Shown: positions 1 to 3,921 of the stretch, in pieces | How the letters are laid out: each line of letters starts with the position of its first letter | Numbering within the stretch: the stretch's first letter is position 1 | Source: Microcaldota archaeon | GTDB lineage: Archaea; Micrarchaeota; Micrarchaeia; Micrarchaeales; Micrarchaeaceae | Assembly (NCBI GenBank): GCA_021793035.1 | Contig: JAJYTM010000044.1 | Location: 1-5,101 of the forward strand | DNA length: 5,101 bases | Direction of reading: 5' to 3' | The notes under the pieces: model-generated | The model's input: the letters and a program-made list of their open reading frames with translations, nothing else | The model's database searches: none | What the model was told of the DNA's origin: nothing | Position numbers and translations under genes: made by a program

Positions 1-10
1 TAAATTGTAT
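1..10 (+). promoter_or_regulatory. possible box A (TATA) of tRNA-Arg
   Basis: An A+T-rich stretch centred about 26 bases before the first tRNA base sits where an archaeal TATA box for a stable RNA should be. It lies at the window edge, so the upstream BRE cannot be seen. The match is weak and rests mainly on position. Confidence 0.25.
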
Positions 11-31
11 GTTGCACTGATGTTGCTATGT

Positions 32-105
32 GCCCTTGTAGTATAACTTGGATAGAACACGGGCTTGCGGAGCCTGTGATCCGGGTTCAAATCCCGGCAA
101 GGGCG
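32..105 (+). tRNA. tRNA-Arg (anticodon GCG)
   Basis: The cloverleaf can be drawn by eye. The acceptor stem GCCCTTG (32-38) pairs perfectly with CAAGGGC (98-104), followed by discriminator G105. The anticodon stem is 60-64/72-76 with one G-T pair, and its 7-base loop TTGCGGA puts GCG at 67-69, reading CGC arginine codons. The T stem CCGGG/CCCGG (81-85/93-97) encloses a TTCAAAT loop. The D arm (41-58) contains the usual GG but pairs poorly, with an A-A mismatch at 43/56. The variable region has only 4 bases. No intron is present and CCA is not encoded, so CCA must be added after transcription. The terminal 12 bases recur at 1963-1974, which makes this gene a likely integration site. Confidence 0.93.
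94..105 (+). repeat. 12-base direct repeat, copy 1 (tRNA 3' end, possible att site)
   Basis: CCGGCAAGGGCG, the last 12 bases of the tRNA-Arg gene including the discriminator, is repeated exactly and in the same orientation at 1963-1974. A 3'-terminal tRNA segment is the classic att core of archaeal integrative elements, and copies at both ends mark an integrated segment. Here the second copy seems to be part of a longer decayed tRNA copy, so tRNA duplication is an alternative explanation. Confidence 0.45.
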
Positions 106-138
106 TATATCGCAGGGTTAAAAGCCCACCCCATTACC

Positions 139-143
139 TTTTT
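139..143 (+). terminator. oligo-T terminator after tRNA-Arg
   Basis: A run of five T (CCTTTTTCT context) lies about 35 bases past the tRNA end. A very weak GGG/CCC hairpin (115-117/125-127) precedes it. Archaeal RNA polymerase terminates on such oligo-T tracts, so this is the most likely end of the tRNA transcript. The evidence is only the T run and its position. Confidence 0.3.
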
Positions 144-197
144 CTACCATAGAAATCATACATAATCTTAGGAAAGAAATAATAATGATGTGATATC

Positions 198-427
198 ATG
201 AAAACAGCAAGCCTAATAGCAGCAGGCATATTGATTGCCTTAGCTGTCTTCCTCTATCTCTACACTACCCACACGTCCCTTAGCTCGTGCCTGCCCCTGC
301 TAATGCAACCCTTAACCATGCTACTGCTGTGATTGGCAGCAACTTAACTGCTGGCATAAACACGACACAGAACTTGGTGAGGGCAGGAGTAAATAGCATA
401 ACTGGGAAACTGGACTCAAATAACTAG
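198..427 (+). pseudogene. small secreted/lipoprotein-like protein, frameshifted
   Basis: The ATG at 198 follows GTGAT (190-194), which is complementary to the 3' end of archaeal 16S rRNA. It opens a 44-codon frame ending at TGA 330-332. Residues 2-22 are a lysine and then a hydrophobic stretch (MKTASLIAAGILIALAVFLY), a signal peptide or membrane anchor; LSSC follows at residues 28-31 and resembles a lipobox. From about 288 another frame runs to TAG 425-427 and reads as a plausible extracellular tail with three N-glycosylation sequons (NAT, NLT, NTT). Restoring one base near the C-rich stretch 287-297 would join the two into about 76 residues. This looks like a one-base deletion or sequencing error in a small exported, probably glycosylated protein. 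Its end overlaps the convergent membrane-protein gene by 4 bases. No family recognised. Confidence 0.5.
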
Positions 428-975
428 GTGTGATAAAGCGAAATAAACCACATAATTATGTAGTATGTAAACACCAAAACTAATATAATAGAAATGACAG
501 TGCAAGCAATCCTTGATATAGTTCCCAAACTTTTCTTTCCTGTTATAAACTTTAAACTACCTGAAAAAATGCCAGAAAGACCAGACACCATAGAAATTAC
601 ACCAACTACCGGAAAAATAAACATAGCTACTGCAAGAACAACATAGCCTAGCATATTGGCGATTATCTCCAAAATAAATGGAAAAAGTATCAGAAATATT
701 CCTATAATAAAGTACTTCAATGAACTCTTTATCTCACGATTTGGCTCTTCCTCTTTAAGTATATTTTCATGCTTAGTTCTTGCTGCATAGCCCTCTTTAT
801 CTAAAAAATAAACATAACCATATTCTACTTGTATATGCTCTTTCCCAACCTTCTCTTTTCTGCCTTTGGAGGTCTGCATAGAGGTTCTCCATACATATCC
901 ATCTTTACCTATATAATAAAGGAATCCCTTCTCTCTATTTATTTTTTCACGCCCTACACGCTCTACATTTTCCAC
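424..975 (-). CDS. membrane protein with duplicated N-terminal GYVxR-type motif
   Basis: The 183-residue protein starts at GTG, with GGTG 5 bases upstream (984-981). Residues 7-31 and 43-67 are an imperfect tandem duplication, offset by 36, with about half of the residues identical. Shared positions include VG.E.I, an aromatic cluster, K.GY and a final RT. A charged linker (70-85) leads to a hydrophobic C-terminal half with about three membrane spans: roughly 86-108, 110-131 and 153-180. The last two flank a Gly/Ser-rich loop. I recall similar two-unit lysine/aromatic motifs in uncharacterised archaeal proteins but know no function. The charged unit is probably a small cytoplasmic domain anchored by the spans. 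The gene is divergent from the nuclease-like gene, with about 125 bases between them, and convergent with the frameshifted secreted-protein gene. It is more A+T-rich than the genes to the right. It is clearly coding; its role is unknown. Confidence 0.75.
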   Translation of the reverse strand: MENVERVGREKINREKGFLYYIGKDGYVWRTSMQTSKGRKEKVGKEHIQVEYGYVYFLDKEGYAARTKHENILKEEEPNREIKSSLKYFIIGIFLILFPFILEIIANMLGYVVLAVAMFIFPVVGVISMVSGLSGIFSGSLKFITGKKSLGTISRIACTVISIILVLVFTYYIIMWFISLYHT

Positions 976-1036
976 TCTTACACCGACATGCTCCCTCTAT
1001 ACCTCACTTGAAGTGCCATTTCACAACCAACTTTTT

Positions 1037-1049
1037 GATATAACTATAG
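1037..1049. promoter_or_regulatory. AT-rich box between divergent genes
   Basis: The stretch GATATAACTATAG can be read as a TATA-like box on both strands. For the plus-strand nuclease-like gene (start 1100) it predicts a leader of about 30 bases holding the GTGAT site at 1092-1096. For the minus-strand membrane protein (start 975) it predicts a leader of about 35 bases holding GGTG. It may therefore serve both genes, but only position and composition support it. Confidence 0.3.
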
Positions 1050-1099
1050 ATTGTAACAAAGAAATAAAAACTTGCTCTGTGGTAGTTATTTGTGATATT

Positions 1100-1543
1100 A
1101 TGAGCATTCTTGACGAAGATGGACACGAAGTATTCGAAGCGGTTTACAACACCATAAAGGAGTGGCAGCCTAAGCAAAAATATAACTCTGAAAGTGAATA
1201 TCGTGAGGACCTCTTTCAATTTTTAAGTAGCAGAGCTAAAAAGTATCTACCTCAAAAGGAATCTGGAAGGCACTTAGCAGATATAGGTATTGGCAGCAAA
1301 GTGGGTATAGAGCTAAAAAAGGATTTGCATAGTAAAGCAGAAGCAGATAGACTTATTGGTCAATTAACATCTTTCCTTAGGGATTATAAATATGGCGTCA
1401 TAGTAGTTGCGTGCGGAAAAACAGATTTAAACACAGGGAATTATGTAAAAGCACAAAAACTAACGCTTCTTGCACCGTACACAGAATCAGGGATACTTTC
1501 CTCAACTACTGAAAGATACTTGGGCTTTATAGAGAAGGCTTAA
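1100..1543 (+). CDS. PD-(D/E)XK nuclease-like protein
   Basis: The protein has 147 residues from the ATG at 1100, which follows GTGAT by 3 bases. The frame stays open upstream to an ATG at 1013, but those extra 29 residues look unlike a domain. A helix with Glu and Arg (ESEYREDLFQFL, residues 31-42) comes first. The core is D61-x9-E71-L-K73 within GRHLADIGIGSKVGIELKK, the spacing of a PD-(D/E)XK nuclease site. A helix with Q88 follows (RLIGQLTSFLRDY), then a hydrophobic strand (YGVIVVACGKTD). This order matches restriction-enzyme-like and Holliday-resolvase-like folds, so metal-dependent DNA cleavage is inferred. No methyltransferase or other restriction subunit is nearby. It could belong to a mobile element, a defence system or a stand-alone repair enzyme. 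A long palindrome begins 10 bases after the stop codon. Confidence 0.65.
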   Translation: MSILDEDGHEVFEAVYNTIKEWQPKQKYNSESEYREDLFQFLSSRAKKYLPQKESGRHLADIGIGSKVGIELKKDLHSKAEADRLIGQLTSFLRDYKYGVIVVACGKTDLNTGNYVKAQKLTLLAPYTESGILSSTTERYLGFIEKA

Positions 1544-1552
1544 TCACCTTTT

Positions 1553-1590
1553 ATATTTGGTAATAAAATATAAATTTTATTACCTAATAT
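1553..1590. repeat. 17-bp-arm palindrome with 4-base loop
   Basis: The arms 1553-1569 and 1574-1590 are reverse complements with one mismatch (1558/1585). The inner 11 base pairs (GGTAATAAAAT/ATTTTATTACC) are perfect and the loop is ATAA. It lies 10 bases after the nuclease-like gene. As RNA it would form a long, mostly A-U hairpin that could stabilise or end that mRNA. As DNA it could be an operator or a recognition site, since its centre (AATATAAATT) also resembles a TATA box for rightward transcription. Confidence 0.8.
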
Positions 1591-1644
1591 GAGGGAGCAG
1601 CAAAATGGGGAGTATGAAAGGGATGTCTCGAAAAGGAAGGTAAA

Positions 1645-1713
1645 ATGGACGAAAAACACCATAAAGAGATAATGAAGGAAGAAAGCAAGCCTGAAAGAGA
1701 GAATCTTCTTTGA
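1645..1713 (+). CDS. possible 22-residue charged peptide
   Basis: An ATG at 1645, preceded by GGAAGGT three bases upstream, opens a short frame (MDEKHHKEIMKEESKPEREN and two Leu) ending at TGA 1711-1713. It is highly charged and may be helical. A TATA-like centre in the palindrome at 1566-1575 could start transcription near 1597. Against it are the small size, no recognised family, and an overlapping 27-codon frame (1589-1672) that looks no worse. Either could be the remnant of a broken gene. Confidence 0.2.
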   Translation: MDEKHHKEIMKEESKPERENLL

Positions 1714-1906
1714 AAACTCGTGTTTATTTGTGTTTAGGCAGCAGAACTAAGGGGCTAATGATTAATTACCCTGATTTGAGAATATCGTTTAAAATTTCAA
1801 AGAAAGTAGGGCTGGAATGAGAAATGGCTTATTATTAAGAGGGAAGAGACCTAAATATTAAAGCTCTTCATTTATATTTGCCCTTCACAACCATACATCA
1901 AAGTCT
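1714..1906. other. no gene seen
   Basis: All frames are broken by stops. The longest plus-strand run, ending at TGA about 1818, has a protein-like stretch (INYPDLRISFKISKKVGL) but no convincing start or ribosome site, so it may be decayed coding sequence. I see no RNA gene, repeat array or strong promoter here. Confidence 0.4.
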
Positions 1907-1974
1907 GCCCTTGTTTTCTCTAGCACATCAAAGCTGTGGGTGTTAATCTCGACGACGTCAGTCCGGCAAGGGCG
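1907..1974 (+). pseudogene. degenerate copy of tRNA-Arg
   Basis: Both acceptor strands of the tRNA at 32-105 are kept exactly: GCCCTTG (1907-1913) and CAAGGGC (1967-1973), followed by the same discriminator G. They are 68 bases apart end to end, against 74 in the real gene. Patches between them also align in order: TAGCACA against TAGAACAC, GCTGTG against GCCTGTG, and GGGTGTTAATC against GGGTTCAAATC. CACA/TGTG (1924-1927/1935-1938) can still close a 7-base loop at the anticodon-arm position, but the loop (TCAAAGC) lacks U33. The T arm is interrupted by about 13 bases and lacks the TTCAA consensus. It is therefore unlikely to work as a tRNA. Confidence 0.45.
1963..1974 (+). repeat. 12-base direct repeat, copy 2
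   Basis: This is an exact copy of the tRNA-Arg 3' end at 94-105 (CCGGCAAGGGCG), in the same orientation and about 1.87 kb away. It marks the right boundary of the putative island. Beyond it the two flanks show no further similarity. Confidence 0.5.
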
Positions 1975-2064
1975 CTGAAATAATAAAAGTAACTTATTGT
2001 TCACGCATATGAATCAGGCTTATCTTATCCTACAGCATGTACAGCAATACAGTTAGACAATGCA

Positions 2065-2110
2065 CAATAGGGTATGCACCTCATCCAAGAGGTGGGATTT
2101 GTGCCTATTG
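2065..2110. terminator. two-tier hairpin downstream of DUF302 gene
   Basis: The outer stem CAATAGG/CCTATTG (2065-2071/2104-2110) and inner stem CACCTC/GAGGTG (2077-2082/2089-2094) are both perfect. They are separated by an asymmetric internal loop (5 against 9 bases) and closed by 6 bases. The hairpin begins 11 bases after the minus-strand DUF302 stop codon, with TTTT in between, so it may end or protect that transcript. It could also be a small independent RNA. I see no C/D or H/ACA box that would name it. Confidence 0.4.
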
Positions 2111-2121
2111 ACATAAAAGCC

Positions 2122-2517
2122 TCAAGCCTTCCCTGCCGCTTCCATCACGATTGCGTTGAGCAGCCCTGAAACCTTGTTTATCACGTCGAGGTTGCGGTCA
2201 ATTTTGTGCTCTTTTGCCAGGTGCATCGGGTCGTAGTAGCTTAGCATTGTCTTGCCATCTTCGTTGCTTACAAGAAGTTTTAGTGGAAGGTCTATCGCAA
2301 TGCTTAACTTTTCCTGCATTAGCTTTGTACCTGCTTCAGGGCTGCCAAAAAGGATAACAGTTGCGTCATTCATCCCCATTCCTTTATCCGCGGCATTCTT
2401 CTTATGGTCTATCACGGCAAAAATTGATATGTTGCGTTTCTCTATTGCTTTGATTGCCCTCGTTAGCACAATATCAAATCCATCGTCGCTTGCGACACTT
2501 ACAATTCCTTCAGCCAT
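2122..2517 (-). CDS. DUF302 domain protein
   Basis: The sequence fits DUF302 over nearly its whole length of 131 residues: FAVIDHKKNA (about residues 33-42), a strand with VILFGSPEAGTKLMQ (54-68), AIDLPLKLLV (73-82), and Y-D-P near SYYDPMHLAKEHKI. The family is small and mostly uncharacterised; some members bind small ligands or haem-like groups, but no enzyme activity can be claimed. The frame is open to an ATG at 2568, but family members usually begin just before the GIVSV strand, so the ATG at 2517 is chosen. It has no Shine-Dalgarno site. TAATATAATA, 28-37 bases upstream, would give an almost leaderless mRNA. The start lies 34 bases after the end of the gene remnant at 2552. Confidence 0.85.
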   Translation of the reverse strand: MAEGIVSVASDDGFDIVLTRAIKAIEKRNISIFAVIDHKKNAADKGMGMNDATVILFGSPEAGTKLMQEKLSIAIDLPLKLLVSNEDGKTMLSYYDPMHLAKEHKIDRNLDVINKVSGLLNAIVMEAAGKA

Positions 2518-2551
2518 AAAATCTTTGGTTATATTAAAGTTAATTATTATA

Positions 2552-2728
2552 TTACTTCTCATCTCCATGCTCAGGAAGCTCGAGTATTATCTGCCCTATG
2601 TTCATCTTGCCCTTCTTCAATACATCTGTCTTCTTTATTACAAAGCTGTTACTGCCATCGTTCTTGGCAACCTGAACTATATGCTTTAGGTCCGATTGCC
2701 TGCGCTTCAGGAACTCCAGACTTCTGCA
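2552..2728 (-). pseudogene. C-terminal remnant of an unidentified gene
   Basis: An open run of 58 codons (2728-2552) is in a different frame from the overlapping hydrolase fragment and ends at TAA. It reads like real protein: FLKRRQSDLKHIVQVAKNDG, then SNSFVIKKTDVLKKGKMNIG, then QIILELPEHGDEK. No start codon is placed to give a whole domain; the only in-frame ATG leaves 17 residues. The best reading is the tail of a longer gene whose front was lost when the locus was rearranged. It does not resemble the missing C-terminal half of the neighbouring hydrolase. I do not recognise the family. Confidence 0.45.
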
Positions 2729-2966
2729 TCATCTGCGCGGTCTCGAATGTTGTGACTATCTTGGCGCCGGTAGACTTCGCGAGAGCGACAGCGTCGCCTA
2801 TATGGTCGAAGTGGTTGTGCGTGATGAATATGAAGTCCAGCTTCTTTATCTCGCTTGGCTTCATAGCTGACTTTGGATTCTGTGACAGGAACGGGTCTAT
2901 TATAAAGCTCTTGCTCGAGCCTTCAACCAGCCATGCGGCATGGCCTAGCCATTTTATCTTCACCAT
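2649..2966 (-). pseudogene. truncated metallo-beta-lactamase-fold hydrolase (UPF0173-like)
   Basis: From the ATG at 2966 the protein begins MVKIKWLGHAAWLVEG, the typical start of the UPF0173/UlaG-like branch of MBL hydrolases. A strand FIIDPFLSQNP (residues 21-31) and the metal motif T-H50-N-H52-F-D54-H55 follow. After about residue 92 (QAIG) similarity stops and the frame ends 13 codons later. Full members have roughly 210-240 residues and need later His and Asp ligands, so half of the fold and part of the metal site are missing. The remaining frame merges into the tail of another gene (2552-2728), suggesting a deletion or recombination junction near 2690-2730. The frame also opens at ATG 2993, but 2966 matches the family. 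Probably inactive. Confidence 0.75.
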
Positions 2967-2990
2967 TGTTTCGCCGCATACATAACGCAA

Positions 2991-3002
2991 CAATTTTAAT
3001 TA
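2991..3002 (-). promoter_or_regulatory. box A of the hydrolase fragment
   Basis: On the minus strand TTAATTAAAATT is centred about 30 bases before the ATG at 2966. It predicts a start of transcription only a few bases upstream of that ATG. No Shine-Dalgarno site follows, which fits an almost leaderless mRNA and supports 2966 over 2993 as the original start. Confidence 0.4.
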
Positions 3003-3047
3003 AGCCTTATCCACTTTCAGTGTTTATCAGCGGTAAAGAGCGCGCCC

Positions 3048-3064
3048 GAAAAGGAATATAAATA
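3048..3064 (+). promoter_or_regulatory. BRE/TATA promoter of the thioesterase, leaderless
   Basis: A purine-rich BRE (CGAAAAGG, 3047-3054) is followed by the canonical box A TATAAATA (3057-3064). Its centre is about 25 bases before the ATG at 3085, which places transcription start at or next to the start codon. No Shine-Dalgarno site is present. This is the clearest archaeal promoter in the window. Confidence 0.65.
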
Positions 3065-3084
3065 TAGGGTGCATAATACTTATT

Positions 3085-3486
3085 ATGGCTGAAGATTTCG
3101 TTTTTGAGGATACGGTAAGGATATATGACACGGATGCGCAGGGAGTAGTGCATTACGCTGGATATTATAGGTTCTTCACTGATGCGGCTGAAAACTTCAT
3201 GCGCGAGACACTTGGCATCAGCTATCCCCTTCTCGACAATGATACTTGGTTTGTGGTTGTTGAATCAAAGGCGCAGTACAAGAAGTCTGCGCGGCTGGGG
3301 GATAATTTGAGCGTTGTGCTGCAGCCCAAGAAACTGTCCAGGAAAGCCCTGAGATTCGACTTTCAGATACTTAGGGATGGGGAGCTCATATGCGATGGAT
3401 ACATAACGCAGGTAGCGATAAACAAGAAGGAATGGAAGGCAGTGGAACTGCCCAAAGCGCTGCTTCAAAAAATAGACATGCTCTGA
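3085..3486 (+). CDS. YbgC/4HBT-family acyl-CoA thioesterase
   Basis: The 133-residue protein is the usual length of a single hot-dog domain. The N-terminal signature VRIYDTDAQGVVHYAGYYRF (11-30) matches the YbgC/4-hydroxybenzoyl-CoA thioesterase family, with D17 at the catalytic aspartate position. A long helix follows (DAAENFMRETLGI, 33-45), then the strands WFVVVESKAQYKKSAR (55-70), LSVVLQPKKL (75-84) and GYITQVAINK (105-114). The enzyme would hydrolyse acyl- or aryl-CoA thioesters in the cytoplasm as a dimer or tetramer. The natural substrate cannot be read from the sequence, and no pathway gene is adjacent. It is divergent from the broken hydrolase and converges on the histone gene with 25 bases between stop codons. 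The start is supported by a leaderless promoter. Confidence 0.9.
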   Translation: MAEDFVFEDTVRIYDTDAQGVVHYAGYYRFFTDAAENFMRETLGISYPLLDNDTWFVVVESKAQYKKSARLGDNLSVVLQPKKLSRKALRFDFQILRDGELICDGYITQVAINKKEWKAVELPKALLQKIDML

Positions 3487-3511
3487 ATATGCTAAAGCAT
3501 TAGAATGAGAA

Positions 3512-3847
3512 TCATGAAGTCTGACTGATTGTCCTTCGGACCCTTATGCCTTTCTTTAATACTGCTTTCTTCTTGCGCGGCGGCCTGTTGGCGATATACA
3601 GTTTCTTGGCGCCGCATGAGTTTACCATATCGACATCGCAGTCAGTTATCAGCATGTTGCGGCCGGCATATTTGGCATACATCACCGCCTCGTTTGCCAG
3701 CTCCTTTACCGTTGATTCGAGCTCCTCCTCAAAGCTCACTATTGCTTTTTCGTTTATTTTTTCCGCACCCGCTTCCCTCAAGAACTGTTCTATATCATAA
3801 TAGCTGAAACCTTTTTTATTCAAGTAAACACCCCGCGTAATACACAT
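3512..3847 (-). CDS. archaeal histone-fold protein with basic C-terminal tail
   Basis: Residues 16-75 fit one histone fold: a short helix 1 (YDIEQFLREAGAEKIN, with R24 and the AGAE turn), a long helix 2 (EKAIVSFEEELESTVKELAN to about residue 60), the loop AGR (61-63) and a short helix 3 (TDCDVDMV). AGR and the Asp at 69/71 correspond to the Arg-Asp pair that locks the fold in HMf-type histones; one extra residue lies between them. Classical archaeal histones end soon after helix 3, at about 66-70 residues. This protein adds about 35 residues ending NRPPRKKKAVLKKGIRVRRT, which is strongly basic. It is expected to dimerise and bind DNA. The start is uncertain: ATG 3847 is listed, but TTG 3823 follows GGGGTG (3834-3829) by 5 bases and suits the promoter better, giving 103 residues. 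Confidence 0.8.
   Translation of the reverse strand: MCITRGVYLNKKGFSYYDIEQFLREAGAEKINEKAIVSFEEELESTVKELANEAVMYAKYAGRNMLITDCDVDMVNSCGAKKLYIANRPPRKKKAVLKKGIRVRRTISQTS
3829..3834 (-). promoter_or_regulatory. Shine-Dalgarno-like GGGGTG supporting TTG start of the histone
   Basis: GGGGTG lies 5 bases before an in-frame TTG (3823-3821). If this site is used, translation begins LNKKGFSYY, close to where other archaeal histones begin relative to helix 1. It competes with the ATG at 3847, which has no such site. Confidence 0.35.
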
Positions 3848-3858
3848 TAATATGCAAC

Positions 3859-3868
3859 CTTTTTAAAG
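3859..3868 (-). promoter_or_regulatory. box A of the histone gene
   Basis: CTTTAAAAAG on the minus strand is a good TATA-like element. Its centre predicts transcription start near 3837, downstream of the ATG at 3847 and just upstream of the GGGGTG site, which favours the TTG start. A weaker CTATAG at 3872-3877 would instead allow a leaderless start at 3847. Confidence 0.45.
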
Positions 3869-3893
3869 CAACCTATAGCGCAGGTATTAGCGG

Positions 3894-3909
3894 TATTCTT
3901 TATTTTTAT
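3894..3909 (+). promoter_or_regulatory. possible box A of nfo
   Basis: TATTCTTTATTTTTAT is the only A+T-rich box in range. Its left half is centred about 24 bases before the ATG at 3922, consistent with a leaderless or nearly leaderless mRNA. A GGCGAT (3913-3918) between box and start could act as a weak ribosome site. Confidence 0.3.
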
Positions 3910-3921
3910 CTCGGCGATGCA

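Larger units (their letters stand above)
106..1974. mobile_element. putative tRNA-Arg-associated island (about 1.9 kb)
   Basis: The segment is bounded on the left by an intact tRNA-Arg gene and on the right by a second copy of the tRNA 3' end inside a decayed tRNA-like sequence. Its coding regions are more A+T-rich than those after 2122. Its genes are accessory in kind: a frameshifted secreted protein, a membrane protein of unknown role and a nuclease-like protein. Their starts have Shine-Dalgarno-like sites, unlike most right-hand genes. No integrase, replication protein or transposase is visible, so it cannot move by itself. It could be a decayed element, a satellite mobilised in trans, or simply DNA between two duplicated tRNA genes. 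Confidence 0.35.

Noticed and set aside
1013..1099. N-terminal extension of the nuclease-like protein from the ATG at 1013.
   Set aside because: The 29 residues do not look like part of the domain, the ATG lacks a ribosome site, and the likely TATA box at 1037 lies downstream of it.
989..1599. A 9-base inverted repeat (TGCTCCCTC at 989-997, GAGGGAGCA at 1591-1599) framing the nuclease-like gene, as possible transposon ends.
   Set aside because: Nine-base matches are expected by chance in 2 kb, the similarity barely extends further, and there is no target duplication or transposase.
1907..1974. A second functional tRNA gene at 1907-1974.
   Set aside because: The acceptor stem is perfect, but the T loop lacks TTCRA, the anticodon loop lacks U33 and the D arm cannot be drawn.
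2518..2568. Longer DUF302 start at the ATG at 2568.
   Set aside because: The extra residues are Asn/Ile-rich translation of an A+T-rich promoter region, overlap the upstream gene remnant, and precede the usual family start.
2252..2689. A long plus-strand open frame opposite the DUF302 gene.
   Set aside because: It is the antisense shadow of the DUF302 gene and the gene remnant, with no family resemblance.
3489..3500. A short hairpin (ATGCT/AGCAT) between the convergent thioesterase and histone genes, as a terminator.
   Set aside because: Only five base pairs with a 2-base gap and no T run; it could easily be chance.
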